From contig JANNPX010000024.1 of NCBI GenBank assembly GCA_031400455.1, positions 91,345 to 155,344 of the forward strand: 64,000 nt of DNA. The letters run 5' to 3'. The DNA comes from JANXYW01 sp031400455 (GTDB lineage: Bacteria; Chloroflexota; Dehalococcoidia; DSTF01; JACRBR01). The position numbers were made by a program, and so were the translations under genes. Shown one piece after another: positions 22,243-31,414 of the stretch. Below the pieces are notes generated by a model, which was not told the DNA's origin, made no database searches, and was given only the letters and a program-made list of their open reading frames with translations. Every line of letters begins with the position of its first letter. Positions within the stretch are counted from its first letter, which is position 1.

Positions 22243-23061
22243 ATGAAGAAGCTCGAGGGCAAGGTTGCGATCATCACCGGCGCCAGCCGCGGCGTCGGGG
22301 AATACATGGCGCGTGAATTCGCGAAGGAAGGCTGCAACATCGTCGTGGCAGCCCGCACCGAGGCGGAAGGGCAATCGAAGCTCGAAGGCACGATCGCGCA
22401 AACCGCCGCCGAGTTGACGGCGATGGGTGTGCGGGCGATCCCCGTGCGCTGCGACGTTAGTGATGAGGACAGCGTCAACGCGATGGTGCAGCGTGCCGTC
22501 GACGAGTTCGGCCGCGTCGACATCCTCGTGAACAACGCGGGCATCATGGCGCCGGCGAAGCTCGTCGATATGCCGCTGAAGCGGTGGGACCTGCTCTGGC
22601 GTGTGAACGTCCGCGGCGCGATCGCCTGCTCGAAGGCCGTGCTGCCGCACATGATCGAGCGGCGCGATGGAGTGATCATCAACATCTCGTCGATCGCCGC
22701 GGACCAGGACAGCGCCGGGAACATCAGCTACATGCTGACGAAGCACGCGCTGCGTGAACTGAGCAAAGGGCTGGCGGCCGAGGAGAAGCAGCACAACATC
22801 CGCGTCTTCGCTCTTTCACCCTACGGCTGGGTGCCTACACCCGGGACGCTCTTCTACCGCCTCGACGAGACGATGCCGTCCGTCGGTCCGACGCTAGAGC
22901 GGCCCGAGGCGATGGGGCTGGCGGCGATCTACCTGTGTGGCGAGGAGGGGAAGGAGCTGAGCGGGCAGCACTTCTACAGCCGCCATCTGCTGCGCGACCG
23001 GGTGAACAACGGCGTGGACCTCTACCAGGGCGACGAGGCGTTCCTCGCGCAGTACAAATGA
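22243..23061 (+). CDS. Short-chain dehydrogenase/reductase (SDR)
   Basis: A 272-aa SDR with cofactor motif TGASRGVG (residues 12-19), DVSDEDSVNAMV, NNAGIMAP, the catalytic Ser in NISSIAADQ and Y-x-x-x-K in YMLTK. After the active site, SPYGWVPTPG replaces the more common P-G-x-V-x-T motif. The C-terminal end, HFYSRHLLRDRVNNGVDLYQ, is unlike the usual GG-x-x-x-D SDR tail. GAGGAG precedes the ATG. The stop overlaps the start of a 51-aa gene (ATGA). Substrate is unknown. Confidence 0.9.
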   Translation: MKKLEGKVAIITGASRGVGEYMAREFAKEGCNIVVAARTEAEGQSKLEGTIAQTAAELTAMGVRAIPVRCDVSDEDSVNAMVQRAVDEFGRVDILVNNAGIMAPAKLVDMPLKRWDLLWRVNVRGAIACSKAVLPHMIERRDGVIINISSIAADQDSAGNISYMLTKHALRELSKGLAAEEKQHNIRVFALSPYGWVPTPGTLFYRLDETMPSVGPTLERPEAMGLAAIYLCGEEGKELSGQHFYSRHLLRDRVNNGVDLYQGDEAFLAQYK

Positions 23062-23213
23062 ACGGAGACGCGCCGCGTGACGAACGGGCTGAGCGCCGCG
23101 AACGGCGCCTTCAGGCCCGCCGGGACGCCATGCGCAAACACGGCGCGACGACCGGCGAGGCGTACCGCAACGCCGTGCTAAAGCGGCTGAAGAAGCTCAA
23201 TCGCCCGCGTTAG
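23058..23213 (+). CDS. Small basic protein of unknown function
   Basis: A 51-aa ORF coupled to the SDR gene by an ATGA overlap. The product is almost entirely charged: an Arg/Glu-rich helix (DERAERRERRLQARRDAMRKH) followed by a short basic end with KRLKKLNRPR. It could be a nucleic-acid-binding peptide, but no family is recognised and the only support is the start-stop overlap and clean end. Confidence 0.5.
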   Translation: MNGDAPRDERAERRERRLQARRDAMRKHGATTGEAYRNAVLKRLKKLNRPR

Positions 23214-23278
23214 AAGCTCTGCAGGACCCAGTCCCCTCGTTCAGACGCCTCGCCGCGGGCCGATAGTTGCCTTGTAGG

Positions 23279-23301
23279 GGTAGTTCCGCACGGGTAATTC
23301 C
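23279..23301 (+). promoter_or_regulatory. Direct repeat upstream of the pilus operon
   Basis: GGTAGTTCC (23279-23287) and GGTAATTCC (23293-23301) are near-identical 9-mers spaced 14 bases apart, about 110 bases ahead of the first pilin start, in an otherwise gene-free stretch. They could be an operator; no family of regulator is implied. Confidence 0.25.
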
Positions 23302-23410
23302 CTGACAACGTTGGCCGGAACCCTCAAGCTCCCCCCGATCTCCGCCGATAAGAACGGTGTGGGCTGGCATCCGGCCTCACTATCGACGCGATGACAGAGG
23401 GAGAAGATCC

Positions 23411-23761
23411 ATGCTGAAGAAGCTAAACAGCGAACAAGGTTTCACGCTGACCGAGCTCCTGATCGTCGTGGCGATCCTGGGGATCCTCGTCGCGGTCGTG
23501 TTGCCGAACTTCGTCGGCCTGCTGGGCGGCGCGAAGACGAACGCGGGCGCAGCGGAGCTGAACATCGTACAGACCTCGGTCGATGCCAAGCTGGCGAACA
23601 CGAGCTCAGCGACGACGGCGGCGATCACCACGGCGACGAGCGACATGACGACAGCCTCGGGTGGCTTCGGACTGGCGCCGACGTACATGCGCAGCACGGC
23701 GACGCACGGTACCTACACGGTGGACGCGACGGGCCAGGTCTCGCAGGCCACCTACCCGTAA
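23411..23761 (+). CDS. Type IV major pilin-like prepilin
   Basis: A 116-aa prepilin. The type III signal sequence LKKLNSEQG^FTLTELLIVVAILGI shows the Gly before the cleavage site, Phe +1 and Glu +5 that define class IVa pilins and pseudopilins. The globular part is short, Ala/Thr/Ser-rich and without the Cys pair of many pilins. ATG 23411 has GAGGGAG upstream. It is the first gene of the pilus operon and is separated from pilB by 67 bases, the largest gap in the operon, so it may be made in excess as the main subunit. A small body suggests a thin pilus or a competence-type pseudopilin. Confidence 0.88.
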   Translation: MLKKLNSEQGFTLTELLIVVAILGILVAVVLPNFVGLLGGAKTNAGAAELNIVQTSVDAKLANTSSATTAAITTATSDMTTASGGFGLAPTYMRSTATHGTYTVDATGQVSQATYP

Positions 23762-23828
23762 GCGCAACGCCTACAGCGGGTAGGCTCGCGATCCACTTCG
23801 CCAAGCGGCGGCGAAAGGTGCACGTGCA

Positions 23829-25529
23829 ATGGACGCAACAGCAACACTACGCAAGCGCCTCGGCCAGATGCTGGTCGAGGCTGGCTTGCTCTCTGAGGCC
23901 GACGCGCAGCAGGCTGCGCAGGATGCCGCGGCGGCGGGCCGCAGACTCGGCGACTACGTCGTTGAGTGCGGGCTGATCACGGCAGATGCACTGGCGCTGA
24001 CGCTGAGCCAGCAGCTCGGCCTCCGTTTCCTGGATTTGCTGCGCATCAACATCCAGCCGGAAGCCACGCGCCTGATCCCATCCGACTTCTGCCGCGAGCA
24101 CCTGCTCATCCCGGTCGAAACGGACGGGCGTACCCTGCTCGTCGTGATGGCCGACCCGGGCAATATGCAGACCGTCGAAGAGCTGCGGTCGATGACCGGG
24201 CAGGAGATCAACCCTGCTGTCGGCATCCCGGAAGAGATCCGCCGCGCCATCAACATCCAGTACCGAGTCAGCTCCGAGATCGAGCGTGAAATCGGGCTGG
24301 CGATGCCGGTCCAGACGCAGAAGCAGGAGCAGCCCGAGAAGCAGGACCTGGACCTGCAGCTCGGCCAGGCGCCCATCGTTCGCACGGCGGACCTGTTGCT
24401 CGCGCAGGCGGTGCGGGACCGCGCTTCGGACATCCACCTGGAGCCCGAGGCCGACTCGTTGCGCGTGCGTCTTCGCATTGACGGCGTGCTGCATGAGGCG
24501 ATGCGCTTGCCGAAGGACATCCACGCCGCGCTAGTGTCGCGCTTCAAGGTCATGGCGGGCATGAACATCGCCGAGCGTCGGCGGCCCCAAGATGGCCAGA
24601 TCAGTACGGAGATCGAAGGCAAGCGCATCGACCTGCGCGCCGCAACGTCGGACTCGGCGCACGGCGAGATGATGGTGCTGCGCGTGCTGGACAAGAGCGT
24701 GTCGCTGATGTCGTTGCGCGAACTCGGCTTTTCGCCGGTCGCGCTCGACCGCCACATCCGCCTGCTCAAGTCGCCGTTCGGGATGGTGCTGGTCAGCGGG
24801 CCGACGGGTTCGGGCAAGACGACGACGCTGTATGCGTCGGTGAACCAGCTCAACGACGCCGAACGCAAGATCATCACGATCGAAGATCCGGTCGAGTACC
24901 AGTTTGAAGGCATCAACCAGATCCAGGTGAACGAGAAGGCGGAGATCACCTTCGCCACCGGCCTGCGGTCGCTGATGCGGCTGGACCCCGACGTCATTCT
25001 CGTCGGTGAGGTGCGCGACGGCGAGACGGCGCGTATCGCCTGCCAGGCGGCGCTCACCGGCCACCTCGTGCTGTCGTCGATCCACGCGAATGATGCGGTG
25101 GGCGTGCTGCTGCGCCTGACCGATCTGGGTATCGAGCCGTTTCTGGCGGCATCGTCGCTCATCGGCGTGGTTGCACAGCGCATGGTGCGCCGCGTCTGCT
25201 CTTACTGTGCGCTAGACGCCGAGCCGACCGCCGAAGAGCAGGCGATGTACGAGGCTGACCTTGGCGAGCAGTTGCCGTCGATGAAGCGCGGCGCCGGGTG
25301 CAATCTATGCGCCGGTACGGGGTTCCTCGGCCGCGTCGGCGTGTACGAGATCCTGACGCTCAACGACGATATCCGGCGGCTGTTGCTGACGAATGCGTCG
25401 GCCGCTGCGATCCGCGACCAGGCGATCGCCGATGGGATGGTGCCGATGCGGCGCGACGGCATGCTGAAGGCGAAGCAGGGCCTCGTGACGCCCGCCGAGA
25501 TTCTCCGCAGCGTCTACTCGATCAACTAG
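23829..25529 (+). CDS. pilB: Type IV pilus assembly ATPase PilB/GspE
   Basis: A 566-aa extension ATPase. An N-terminal MshEN/T2SSE-N domain (1-150; GQMLVEAGLLSEADAQQAAQ) is followed by the catalytic domain with Walker A GPTGSGKT at 324-331, the Asp box ITIEDPVEY, the Walker B region LMRLDPDVILVGEVRD and the His box region LSSIHANDA. The C-terminal zinc module has CSYC and CNLC pairs, as in PilB and GspE but not PilT. It powers pilus polymerisation at the cytoplasmic side of PilC. The N-terminal domain is the c-di-GMP-binding type in some PilB/MshE proteins. Spacing to pilC is 12 bases. Confidence 0.95.
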   Translation: MDATATLRKRLGQMLVEAGLLSEADAQQAAQDAAAAGRRLGDYVVECGLITADALALTLSQQLGLRFLDLLRINIQPEATRLIPSDFCREHLLIPVETDGRTLLVVMADPGNMQTVEELRSMTGQEINPAVGIPEEIRRAINIQYRVSSEIEREIGLAMPVQTQKQEQPEKQDLDLQLGQAPIVRTADLLLAQAVRDRASDIHLEPEADSLRVRLRIDGVLHEAMRLPKDIHAALVSRFKVMAGMNIAERRRPQDGQISTEIEGKRIDLRAATSDSAHGEMMVLRVLDKSVSLMSLRELGFSPVALDRHIRLLKSPFGMVLVSGPTGSGKTTTLYASVNQLNDAERKIITIEDPVEYQFEGINQIQVNEKAEITFATGLRSLMRLDPDVILVGEVRDGETARIACQAALTGHLVLSSIHANDAVGVLLRLTDLGIEPFLAASSLIGVVAQRMVRRVCSYCALDAEPTAEEQAMYEADLGEQLPSMKRGAGCNLCAGTGFLGRVGVYEILTLNDDIRRLLLTNASAAAIRDQAIADGMVPMRRDGMLKAKQGLVTPAEILRSVYSIN

Positions 25530-25541
25530 GAGCGTGCAGCC

Positions 25542-26780
25542 ATGGCATTTCGCTACGTTGCACTAGGCCCGGACGGAGGCCAGATCCGGGGCGCGCTGGA
25601 TGTCCCGAGCGAAGCGCACGCGGAGCGTGCGCTCTGGGACGCGAACTATCGCGTGATCAGCATCCGCGAAGAGCGGAAACTGCCCAGCATCGAGCAGATC
25701 TTCCCGAGCCTCTACTCAGTAAAGAAGCGCGCTCTCATCACCTTCTCGCGCCAGCTCGCGACATTGCTGGAGTCGGGTGTGCCGGTGATGCGCAGCCTGG
25801 AGCTGCTGGAAGAACAGACCAGCTCCAAACCGCTGACGAACGCCATCCGCGGCATTTCGAAGTCGATCCGCGAAGGCGCGACGTTCGCGTCGGCCATCGA
25901 GGAGTACCCGACCGTCTTTCCGGTGATGTACGCCCGCATGGTCGAATTGGGCGAGCGCACCGGCCACATCGAGGAGATGCTGCGCCAGCTTGCGACGTAC
26001 ATGGAGCGCGAGGAGGCGATCGCCAAGCGCGTCAAGGGTGCGCTGGCCTACCCGGCGTTCATGATGGTCCTCGCCGTGGTGGTCGTCGCCGTCCTCGTGA
26101 CGACGGCGCTGCCCGCGCTGGTCGATCTCTTCGCGGAGTTCGACGGCGACCTGCCGATCACGACGCGGATTCTCATCGGCGTCACGGAGTTCAGCAAGGT
26201 CTACCGGATGCAGATTCTCGCCGCCGGGGCAGCTGGCGGTGTTGGCGGTGCATGGCTATTCAGCCAGCCGCTTGGCAAGAGGATCCTGGACCGTGTGCTC
26301 TTGACGGTGCCCGTGTTCAAGGCGATTACGATCAACGCCAACGCCGCGCGCTTCAGCCGCACACTGGCCATCTTGTTGCGTGCCGGGCTGCCGCTGACGG
26401 AGATCATGGATCTCCTCGTGAGGACGACCGATAACGGCATACTCCGGCGTAACGTCGAGGATGTGCGCCGCCAGCTCATGGACGGCGAAGGACTCTCCGG
26501 TCCGATGACGAACGCCGGCTGCTATCCGCCGCTTCTGATCCAGATGGTCGCTGTCGGCGAAGAGACGGGGACGCTGGATTCGAACCTGGAGATCACGGCG
26601 GAGTTCTACACGAAGGAAGTCGACGAGAAAGTCGATGCGCTGACGGCGATGATGACGCCTGCGCTGACCATCGTCATGGGCGTGGTTGTCGGCTTCATCG
26701 CTCTGTCGCTGATCATGCCGATGTACCAGCTGATCGGCAACGTGAACGAGACGGGCGCGGGCGCGGCGCCCCCGAAATGA
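25542..26780 (+). CDS. pilC: Type IV pilus inner-membrane platform protein PilC/GspF
   Basis: A 412-aa protein with two repeated T2SSF domains: the first includes ITFSRQLATLLESGVPVMRSLELLEEQ and MVELGERTGHIEEMLRQLATYME, the second AARFSRTLAILLRAGLPLTEIMDLL and MVAVGEETGTLDSNLEI. Three TM helices are seen (two central, one near the C-terminus: MMTPALTIVMGVVVGFIALSLI). This is the rotor/platform on which PilB and PilT act. The start has CTAGGAG upstream. The stop overlaps the next start by 4 bases. Confidence 0.95.
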   Translation: MAFRYVALGPDGGQIRGALDVPSEAHAERALWDANYRVISIREERKLPSIEQIFPSLYSVKKRALITFSRQLATLLESGVPVMRSLELLEEQTSSKPLTNAIRGISKSIREGATFASAIEEYPTVFPVMYARMVELGERTGHIEEMLRQLATYMEREEAIAKRVKGALAYPAFMMVLAVVVVAVLVTTALPALVDLFAEFDGDLPITTRILIGVTEFSKVYRMQILAAGAAGGVGGAWLFSQPLGKRILDRVLLTVPVFKAITINANAARFSRTLAILLRAGLPLTEIMDLLVRTTDNGILRRNVEDVRRQLMDGEGLSGPMTNAGCYPPLLIQMVAVGEETGTLDSNLEITAEFYTKEVDEKVDALTAMMTPALTIVMGVVVGFIALSLIMPMYQLIGNVNETGAGAAPPK

Positions 26781-27145
26781 GCGCGCGCCTCCGATCTGAG
26801 CGTGGCGTAGCGCTCGTGGAAGCGCTGATCGCCGTCGCCATCCTGGGCATGACGTTGGTCGTCTTCGTCGCCGGCCTCTCGACTGGTCTGATCACCACAG
26901 GGCAGTCGGACCGTCTATCCACCGCGCATGAGCTCGCGCGATCGCAGATCGAGTACACGAAGGATGCAGCGTACGTCGCGGCGCCCCACAGCTATCCGAC
27001 TGTCACCGTGTCGGCGACGTACGGCGTGACGTCGACCGCCAGCAACGTCAGCGGCGGCGACGTGAACATCCAACTCATCACGGTCGAGGTCACGAAGGAC
27101 GCGATCGCGGTCTACACGCTCGAAGGCTACAAGGTGAACCGATGA
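26777..27145 (+). CDS. Minor pseudopilin (PilV/GspI-like)
   Basis: A 122-aa protein with the prepilin signal RSERG^VALVEALIAVAILGMTLVVFV: Gly -1 and Glu +5 are present, with Val at +1 instead of Phe. The globular domain is short with a TVTVSATYGVTS strand pattern ending in KDAIAVYTLEGYKVNR. Position between pilC and the large pseudopilin and the ATGA overlap on both sides indicate a minor pilus component needed for initiation. PilV/GspI is the closest positional match. Confidence 0.8.
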   Translation: MSARLRSERGVALVEALIAVAILGMTLVVFVAGLSTGLITTGQSDRLSTAHELARSQIEYTKDAAYVAAPHSYPTVTVSATYGVTSTASNVSGGDVNIQLITVEVTKDAIAVYTLEGYKVNR

Positions 27146-30030
27146 GGACGAGGCGCGGCGAACGCGGCCTGGGACTCGTTGAGCTGCTCGTGGCCTTCGC
27201 GATCACGGGCAGCATCCTGAGCGTGCTCGGGCTGACGCTTGTCTCGATCCTGAAAAATTCGGCGACGGCCGCCGACCAGCAGAGTTCCACGCATCAGCTC
27301 CGGGATGGGCTGTTCTGGTTGAACCAGGACACGCAGAGCGGCGTCGCCAGCCAGGCCAGCATCGCGCCGGGCGATGTCACGATGCAGTGGACGGACTACA
27401 GCACGGGCGCCACGTACAGCAGCCGCGTGGTGCAGGTGGCGTCCAACCTGCAGCGCACAATCACCGTTAACGGCGTTCCGACGACGCGGACCATCGCGCG
27501 CAACCTTGCCCCGGGCGGCTTCATCGGGGCGCAGGCGGGCAACGTCATGACGTACACACTCACCGTGGAGAACGGCGCGACGACGCAGACACAGACCGAG
27601 ACGACGGCCATGCGCGTCGATGACGCGCCGCTGACGCCGTTCCCGACCGTCACCTACACCGCCACGCCGACCCCATCTAATACGGCGACAAGCACGGCGA
27701 CGAACACTCCGACGGCAACGTCGACGAGCACGCCGCTGTCCTGTACCACGAGCGATACCGGTGACCTCAGTCCGGCTGCTGCGGCGGCGGACACGGGCGG
27801 CGCGGGTGACGGCTTCGAGTTGCTGCCGGCGAACGCCTACGCGGATGGCGGCGGCAACGCCGGCAACCTCAACGGGAACGGCGACCGTCACCGGTACTAC
27901 GACTACGGTGTGAACCTGCCGGCCGGGTGCGCCGTCACCGGTATCGGCGTACGGCTCGACTACTGGCTCAAGAATACTGGCGGGACGAACACGTTGAACG
28001 TCGATCTCTCCTGGGATGGCGGCACGACCTGGACCTCCGTCAAGAGTGACGCTTCGGAGCCGGGGGTCGAGACGACGGTGATCCTCGGCGGAGCAAGCGA
28101 TACCTGGGGCCGCGCCTGGGCAGCGTCCGAATTCACGAACGCGAACTTCAGGGTGCGGGTTGCGATGGTCCTTGGGAACGGCGGCCAGGAGGTGTACCTC
28201 GACTGGATCCCGCTGCGCGTCTACTACGCGCCGGTGCCCACGAGCACGCCCACGCCGACCAACACTTCGACGCCGACGCTTACGAGCACGCCGACGAACA
28301 CGCCGACGCCGACGCCTACAAGCACGCCGACGAACACGCCGACGCCTACGAACACGCCCACGAATACGCCGACTGCGACGCCGACGTCGACATCGTGGTT
28401 CCAGACCGGCACGTACACCGGAAACGGTTCGGCGGGCCGCACCATTAGCGGACTCGCCTTTCAGCCGGATATCGTCATCATCCGTTCGAGTGTGAATGAC
28501 CGCCCCGTGCTCCGAACGTCTTCGATGCCGGCGAACGTTGCCAAGGACGTGTCGTCTGGGTCGGCGCTGGCTGCGAACTACATCACTTCGTTCGGTGCGT
28601 CGAGCTTTGTCGTCGGTAACGATACGAAGGTCAACGGCAACACCAAGACGTACTACTGGACGGCTATGAAGGCCGGCACCAACGTGGCCGTCGGCACTTA
28701 TACCGGCAACGGCGCGGACAACCGCAATATCACGGGCGTTGCTTTCCAGCCCGACTGGGTGATGACGATTGGCGACGGCCAGGCTGATTACTTCAAGCCG
28801 GCCCCGCTCGCCGGCGACGCATCGTTCACGATCACGGGCACCGGGACGGCCACGAACCGTATTCAGTCGATTCTGGCCAACGGCTTCCAGGTCGGTAGTA
28901 ACGCCAACGTCAACGAAAACACCCGCGCGTACTACTGGATCGCCTTCGACGACACGGCGCAGGTCGCGGCGGGCAGCTACACCGGAAACGGCGCCGACAG
29001 CCGTAACATCACCGGACTCGGTATCACTCCCGGCTTTGTCTGGACGAAGCGCTCCGCCACGAGTGCGGGTGTGTGGCGCGTCGACACGGTGGTTGGTGAC
29101 TCTACGCTGTACTGGTCGAATACCAGCCCGGCAACGAACCGCATTCAGTCGATCGTGAGCGACGGGTTCCAGGTGGGAACGGACGCGCAGGCCAACGCCA
29201 ATACCGCGACGTACTACTACCTTGCTCTGGCCGACACCGTTGTTCCCCCAACCGCGACGCCGACGCAGACGCCGACAAGCACGCCGACGAACACTCCCGT
29301 GCCAACGGCCACGAACACGCCGACCAACACGCCGACCAATACGCCGACGAATACTCCCGTGCCCACATCTACACCCACAAACACGCCCACGCCCGCCACG
29401 ATCGCCTTCCGCGCGGCCGCATCTGGCTCCGCCGCATCGGGCTCGCTCGTCATCAACAAGCCAACAGGCACCATTGCGAACGACGTGTTGATCGCGTCAA
29501 TTGCCGTGCGGCCCGAAACGGGAACCATCACGGCGCCCTCAGGCTGGGTGCTGGTCCGGCGTGTCGACAACGCCAACGCGAATCAGAGTTCACTGGCGGT
29601 GTACTACAAGGTGGCGGGAGGCGGCGAGCCTGCGAACTACACGTGGAGCTTCTCGGCGTCGTCCGGTGCGGCCGGCGGCATCCAGTCGTTCTCCGGCGTC
29701 AGCACGTCCAGTCCGGTCAACGTGGAGAATGGACAGAACACGGCGAACGGTCTGACGCACGACACGCCGGACGTCACGACTACGGTCGCGAATGCGATGC
29801 TTGTCACATCGCACGCCTTCACGAGCTCGGCGTCATGGACGGCGCCCACCGGCATGACCGAGGACTTCGAGGCGGCGAGCCTGTCGGTGCCGAACATCGT
29901 CGGTGTCTCGATCGAAGGCAACCACGTGACGCAGGCGGTGGCGGGATCAACGGGCGCTAAGACGGCTACCGCGAGCAACGACGGCGATGTCGGCAATGCG
30001 CACATTCTCGCGCTGAATCCGGGGCCATGA
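27142..30030 (+). CDS. Giant pseudopilin with Thr/Pro linkers and adhesin-like repeats
   Basis: A 962-aa protein. Residues 1-160 are a PilW/GspJ-like pseudopilin: GERG^LGLVELLVAFAITGSIL signal (Gly -1, Glu +5), then a minor-pilin body. A first Thr/Pro linker (~168-202) leads to a ~160-residue jelly-roll-like domain (ADGGGNAGNLNGNGDRH to YLDWIPLRVYY). A second linker precedes three repeats of about 92 residues that begin TYTGNG / TYTGNG / SYTGNG and end in TYYW or AYYW or TYYY. A third linker leads to a C-terminal beta-rich domain (~753-962). The fusion of a pseudopilin stalk to surface-type domains suggests a pilus-tip adhesin or, less likely, a cargo-display subunit. Confidence 0.85.
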   Translation: MRTRRGERGLGLVELLVAFAITGSILSVLGLTLVSILKNSATAADQQSSTHQLRDGLFWLNQDTQSGVASQASIAPGDVTMQWTDYSTGATYSSRVVQVASNLQRTITVNGVPTTRTIARNLAPGGFIGAQAGNVMTYTLTVENGATTQTQTETTAMRVDDAPLTPFPTVTYTATPTPSNTATSTATNTPTATSTSTPLSCTTSDTGDLSPAAAAADTGGAGDGFELLPANAYADGGGNAGNLNGNGDRHRYYDYGVNLPAGCAVTGIGVRLDYWLKNTGGTNTLNVDLSWDGGTTWTSVKSDASEPGVETTVILGGASDTWGRAWAASEFTNANFRVRVAMVLGNGGQEVYLDWIPLRVYYAPVPTSTPTPTNTSTPTLTSTPTNTPTPTPTSTPTNTPTPTNTPTNTPTATPTSTSWFQTGTYTGNGSAGRTISGLAFQPDIVIIRSSVNDRPVLRTSSMPANVAKDVSSGSALAANYITSFGASSFVVGNDTKVNGNTKTYYWTAMKAGTNVAVGTYTGNGADNRNITGVAFQPDWVMTIGDGQADYFKPAPLAGDASFTITGTGTATNRIQSILANGFQVGSNANVNENTRAYYWIAFDDTAQVAAGSYTGNGADSRNITGLGITPGFVWTKRSATSAGVWRVDTVVGDSTLYWSNTSPATNRIQSIVSDGFQVGTDAQANANTATYYYLALADTVVPPTATPTQTPTSTPTNTPVPTATNTPTNTPTNTPTNTPVPTSTPTNTPTPATIAFRAAASGSAASGSLVINKPTGTIANDVLIASIAVRPETGTITAPSGWVLVRRVDNANANQSSLAVYYKVAGGGEPANYTWSFSASSGAAGGIQSFSGVSTSSPVNVENGQNTANGLTHDTPDVTTTVANAMLVTSHAFTSSASWTAPTGMTEDFEAASLSVPNIVGVSIEGNHVTQAVAGSTGAKTATASNDGDVGNAHILALNPGP
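28235..29400 (+). repeat. Thr/Pro linker-coding repeats bracketing three YTGNG repeats
   Basis: Low-complexity ACG-CCG-type repeats coding for TNTPTPT occur at 27643-27740, 28235-28400 and 29245-29400. Between the last two, three repeat units of about 276 bp each encode the YTGNG domains; units 2 and 3 are the closest pair (shared TNRIQSI-(L/V)-x-(N/D)-GFQVG). Confidence 0.8.
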
Positions 30031-30791
30031 TGAGTGGGATCCGTTGGCTGAGTCGCAGGATGTCGACGGCCGTACTCGAAAGATACGCACGTTCCCTTAG
30101 GGGCGCCCGCGGGCAGGCGCTGCCCGTCGCCATGGGCGCGCTGGCGGTGGGCGCGATTCTGATGACGCCATTGCTGGCTGGTGCAGGCACGGGAGCTATC
30201 GCCACGAACCTCGTTGGTACGCGGGCGAAGGAGCGCTACAGCATGGACGCGGGCATCGAATGGTCAGGGTGGCGCCTACTGTCGAATCCCCAACTTACGG
30301 CCGTCACTTCATTTACGGCCGTGCCGCTGCAGCCCTTTCCGGCTGTGGTGAACGGCTCGTTATTTCCGGCGACGGAGATTCGGTTCGTCTCCGGCGCGGG
30401 TGCCGTGGAGGCGCAGACCCCTGCATGGCAGGGTGGCGGTGGGGTGCAATGCTATACGGTCCAGGCCTCGGACGCGGGCACGCTCTCGGCGCGGATCACG
30501 GTGCCATCCGGCGCGGTGACGGCGGCTGTAATCGCCGGTGCGGCGTCATGCGCGATGCCCGGTGGGGCGCAGCCGCTCGCGGGCGCCGCGCCGTTCGGAG
30601 CCGACTTCACGCTCGCATCGGCCGGTACCTACAAGCTGGTGCTCTCGACGACAGCCGTAACGGGAACGCTGCAGCTCAGCGTCCCGGCCGCGACCTACGA
30701 AATCCGATCTGTGGTTGGCAACCGCAACGTTATCGCGCGCCTGGTCGCGGGGTATAGCGGCGTGAGGGTGGCTTCGTGGCAGCTCAACTAG
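30027..30791 (+). CDS. PilX/GspK-position pilus operon protein
   Basis: A 254-aa protein whose ATG overlaps the previous stop. Residues 27-55 (ARGQALPVAMGALAVGAILM) form a hydrophobic segment preceded by G-Q-A-L-P, like the N-terminus of PilX/TadE-G-type proteins rather than a classical prepilin site. The rest is an Ala/Gly/Val-rich beta domain with two Cys (CYTVQ and SCAMPG). It sits where PilX/GspK lies in other pilus operons, after the PilW-like gene. Function as minor pilus subunit is inferred from position. Its end overlaps the PilO-like start by 16 bases. Confidence 0.7.
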   Translation: MMSGIRWLSRRMSTAVLERYARSLRGARGQALPVAMGALAVGAILMTPLLAGAGTGAIATNLVGTRAKERYSMDAGIEWSGWRLLSNPQLTAVTSFTAVPLQPFPAVVNGSLFPATEIRFVSGAGAVEAQTPAWQGGGGVQCYTVQASDAGTLSARITVPSGAVTAAVIAGAASCAMPGGAQPLAGAAPFGADFTLASAGTYKLVLSTTAVTGTLQLSVPAATYEIRSVVGNRNVIARLVAGYSGVRVASWQLN

Positions 30792-31414
30792 CCCGCAAGA
30801 GTCCGCTGGCAATGCTCGAAGAGCGCATGCCGCTCTACCTGTCTGCGCGCGTACTGATCGGCGGACTCGCGGTCGTCGTCGTCATCGCCATGCTCGCGCT
30901 GGTCGCCGGCCTGCGCAACGCGCATCGCGCCGAAGATGCGGCTCGCGCCCGCTTCGCCGATGCGCAGGCGCTCGCGGCGTTGCCGCCGGCCTCGACCGAC
31001 TCGATCCAGGACGACCTCGCTTCGGTGAACAGCCAACTCGCGACCGCACAGGCCGCCGCGGCGCCTGCGGCGACGGCCACGTCGGGCGACGCTACCACCA
31101 CCATGCTCATTCGGACCGCGCAGGATGCCGGGCTCAGCGTGAAGGCAATCGCCGGCGTGGCGTCGGGGCAGACGAAGGTCGGCACCGACTCCTACGAAAG
31201 CGAAGGTGTTCGCGTCACAGTCGAAGGCGGCGTCGGACAGATCACCTCTTTCCTCAACACGCTATCTGATGTGCGGCCCGCGCTCATTCCTACGCTGACG
31301 ACGATGACAATCAACGAGGCGAAGGTTGCTCATGCCGAGATCGTCTTCAGCACGTATACCAAGGTCATCCCGCCAACCCCCGTGCCCGTTGCGACGAAGG
31401 GGGCGAAGCAATGA
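30776..31414 (+). CDS. pilO: PilO-like inner-membrane alignment protein
   Basis: A 212-aa protein from GTG 30776. One TM helix (VLIGGLAVVVVIAMLALVAGL) near the N-terminus, a coiled-coil-like Ala-rich segment to residue ~105, and a ferredoxin-like domain with VTVEGGVGQITSFLNTLSDVRPALIP, the pattern of PilO. PilO pairs with PilN across the membrane and couples to PilM in the cytoplasm. Order here is pilO-pilM-pilN instead of the common pilM-N-O. Identification is by architecture and position. Confidence 0.72.
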   Translation: MAAQLARKSPLAMLEERMPLYLSARVLIGGLAVVVVIAMLALVAGLRNAHRAEDAARARFADAQALAALPPASTDSIQDDLASVNSQLATAQAAAAPAATATSGDATTTMLIRTAQDAGLSVKAIAGVASGQTKVGTDSYESEGVRVTVEGGVGQITSFLNTLSDVRPALIPTLTTMTINEAKVAHAEIVFSTYTKVIPPTPVPVATKGAKQ

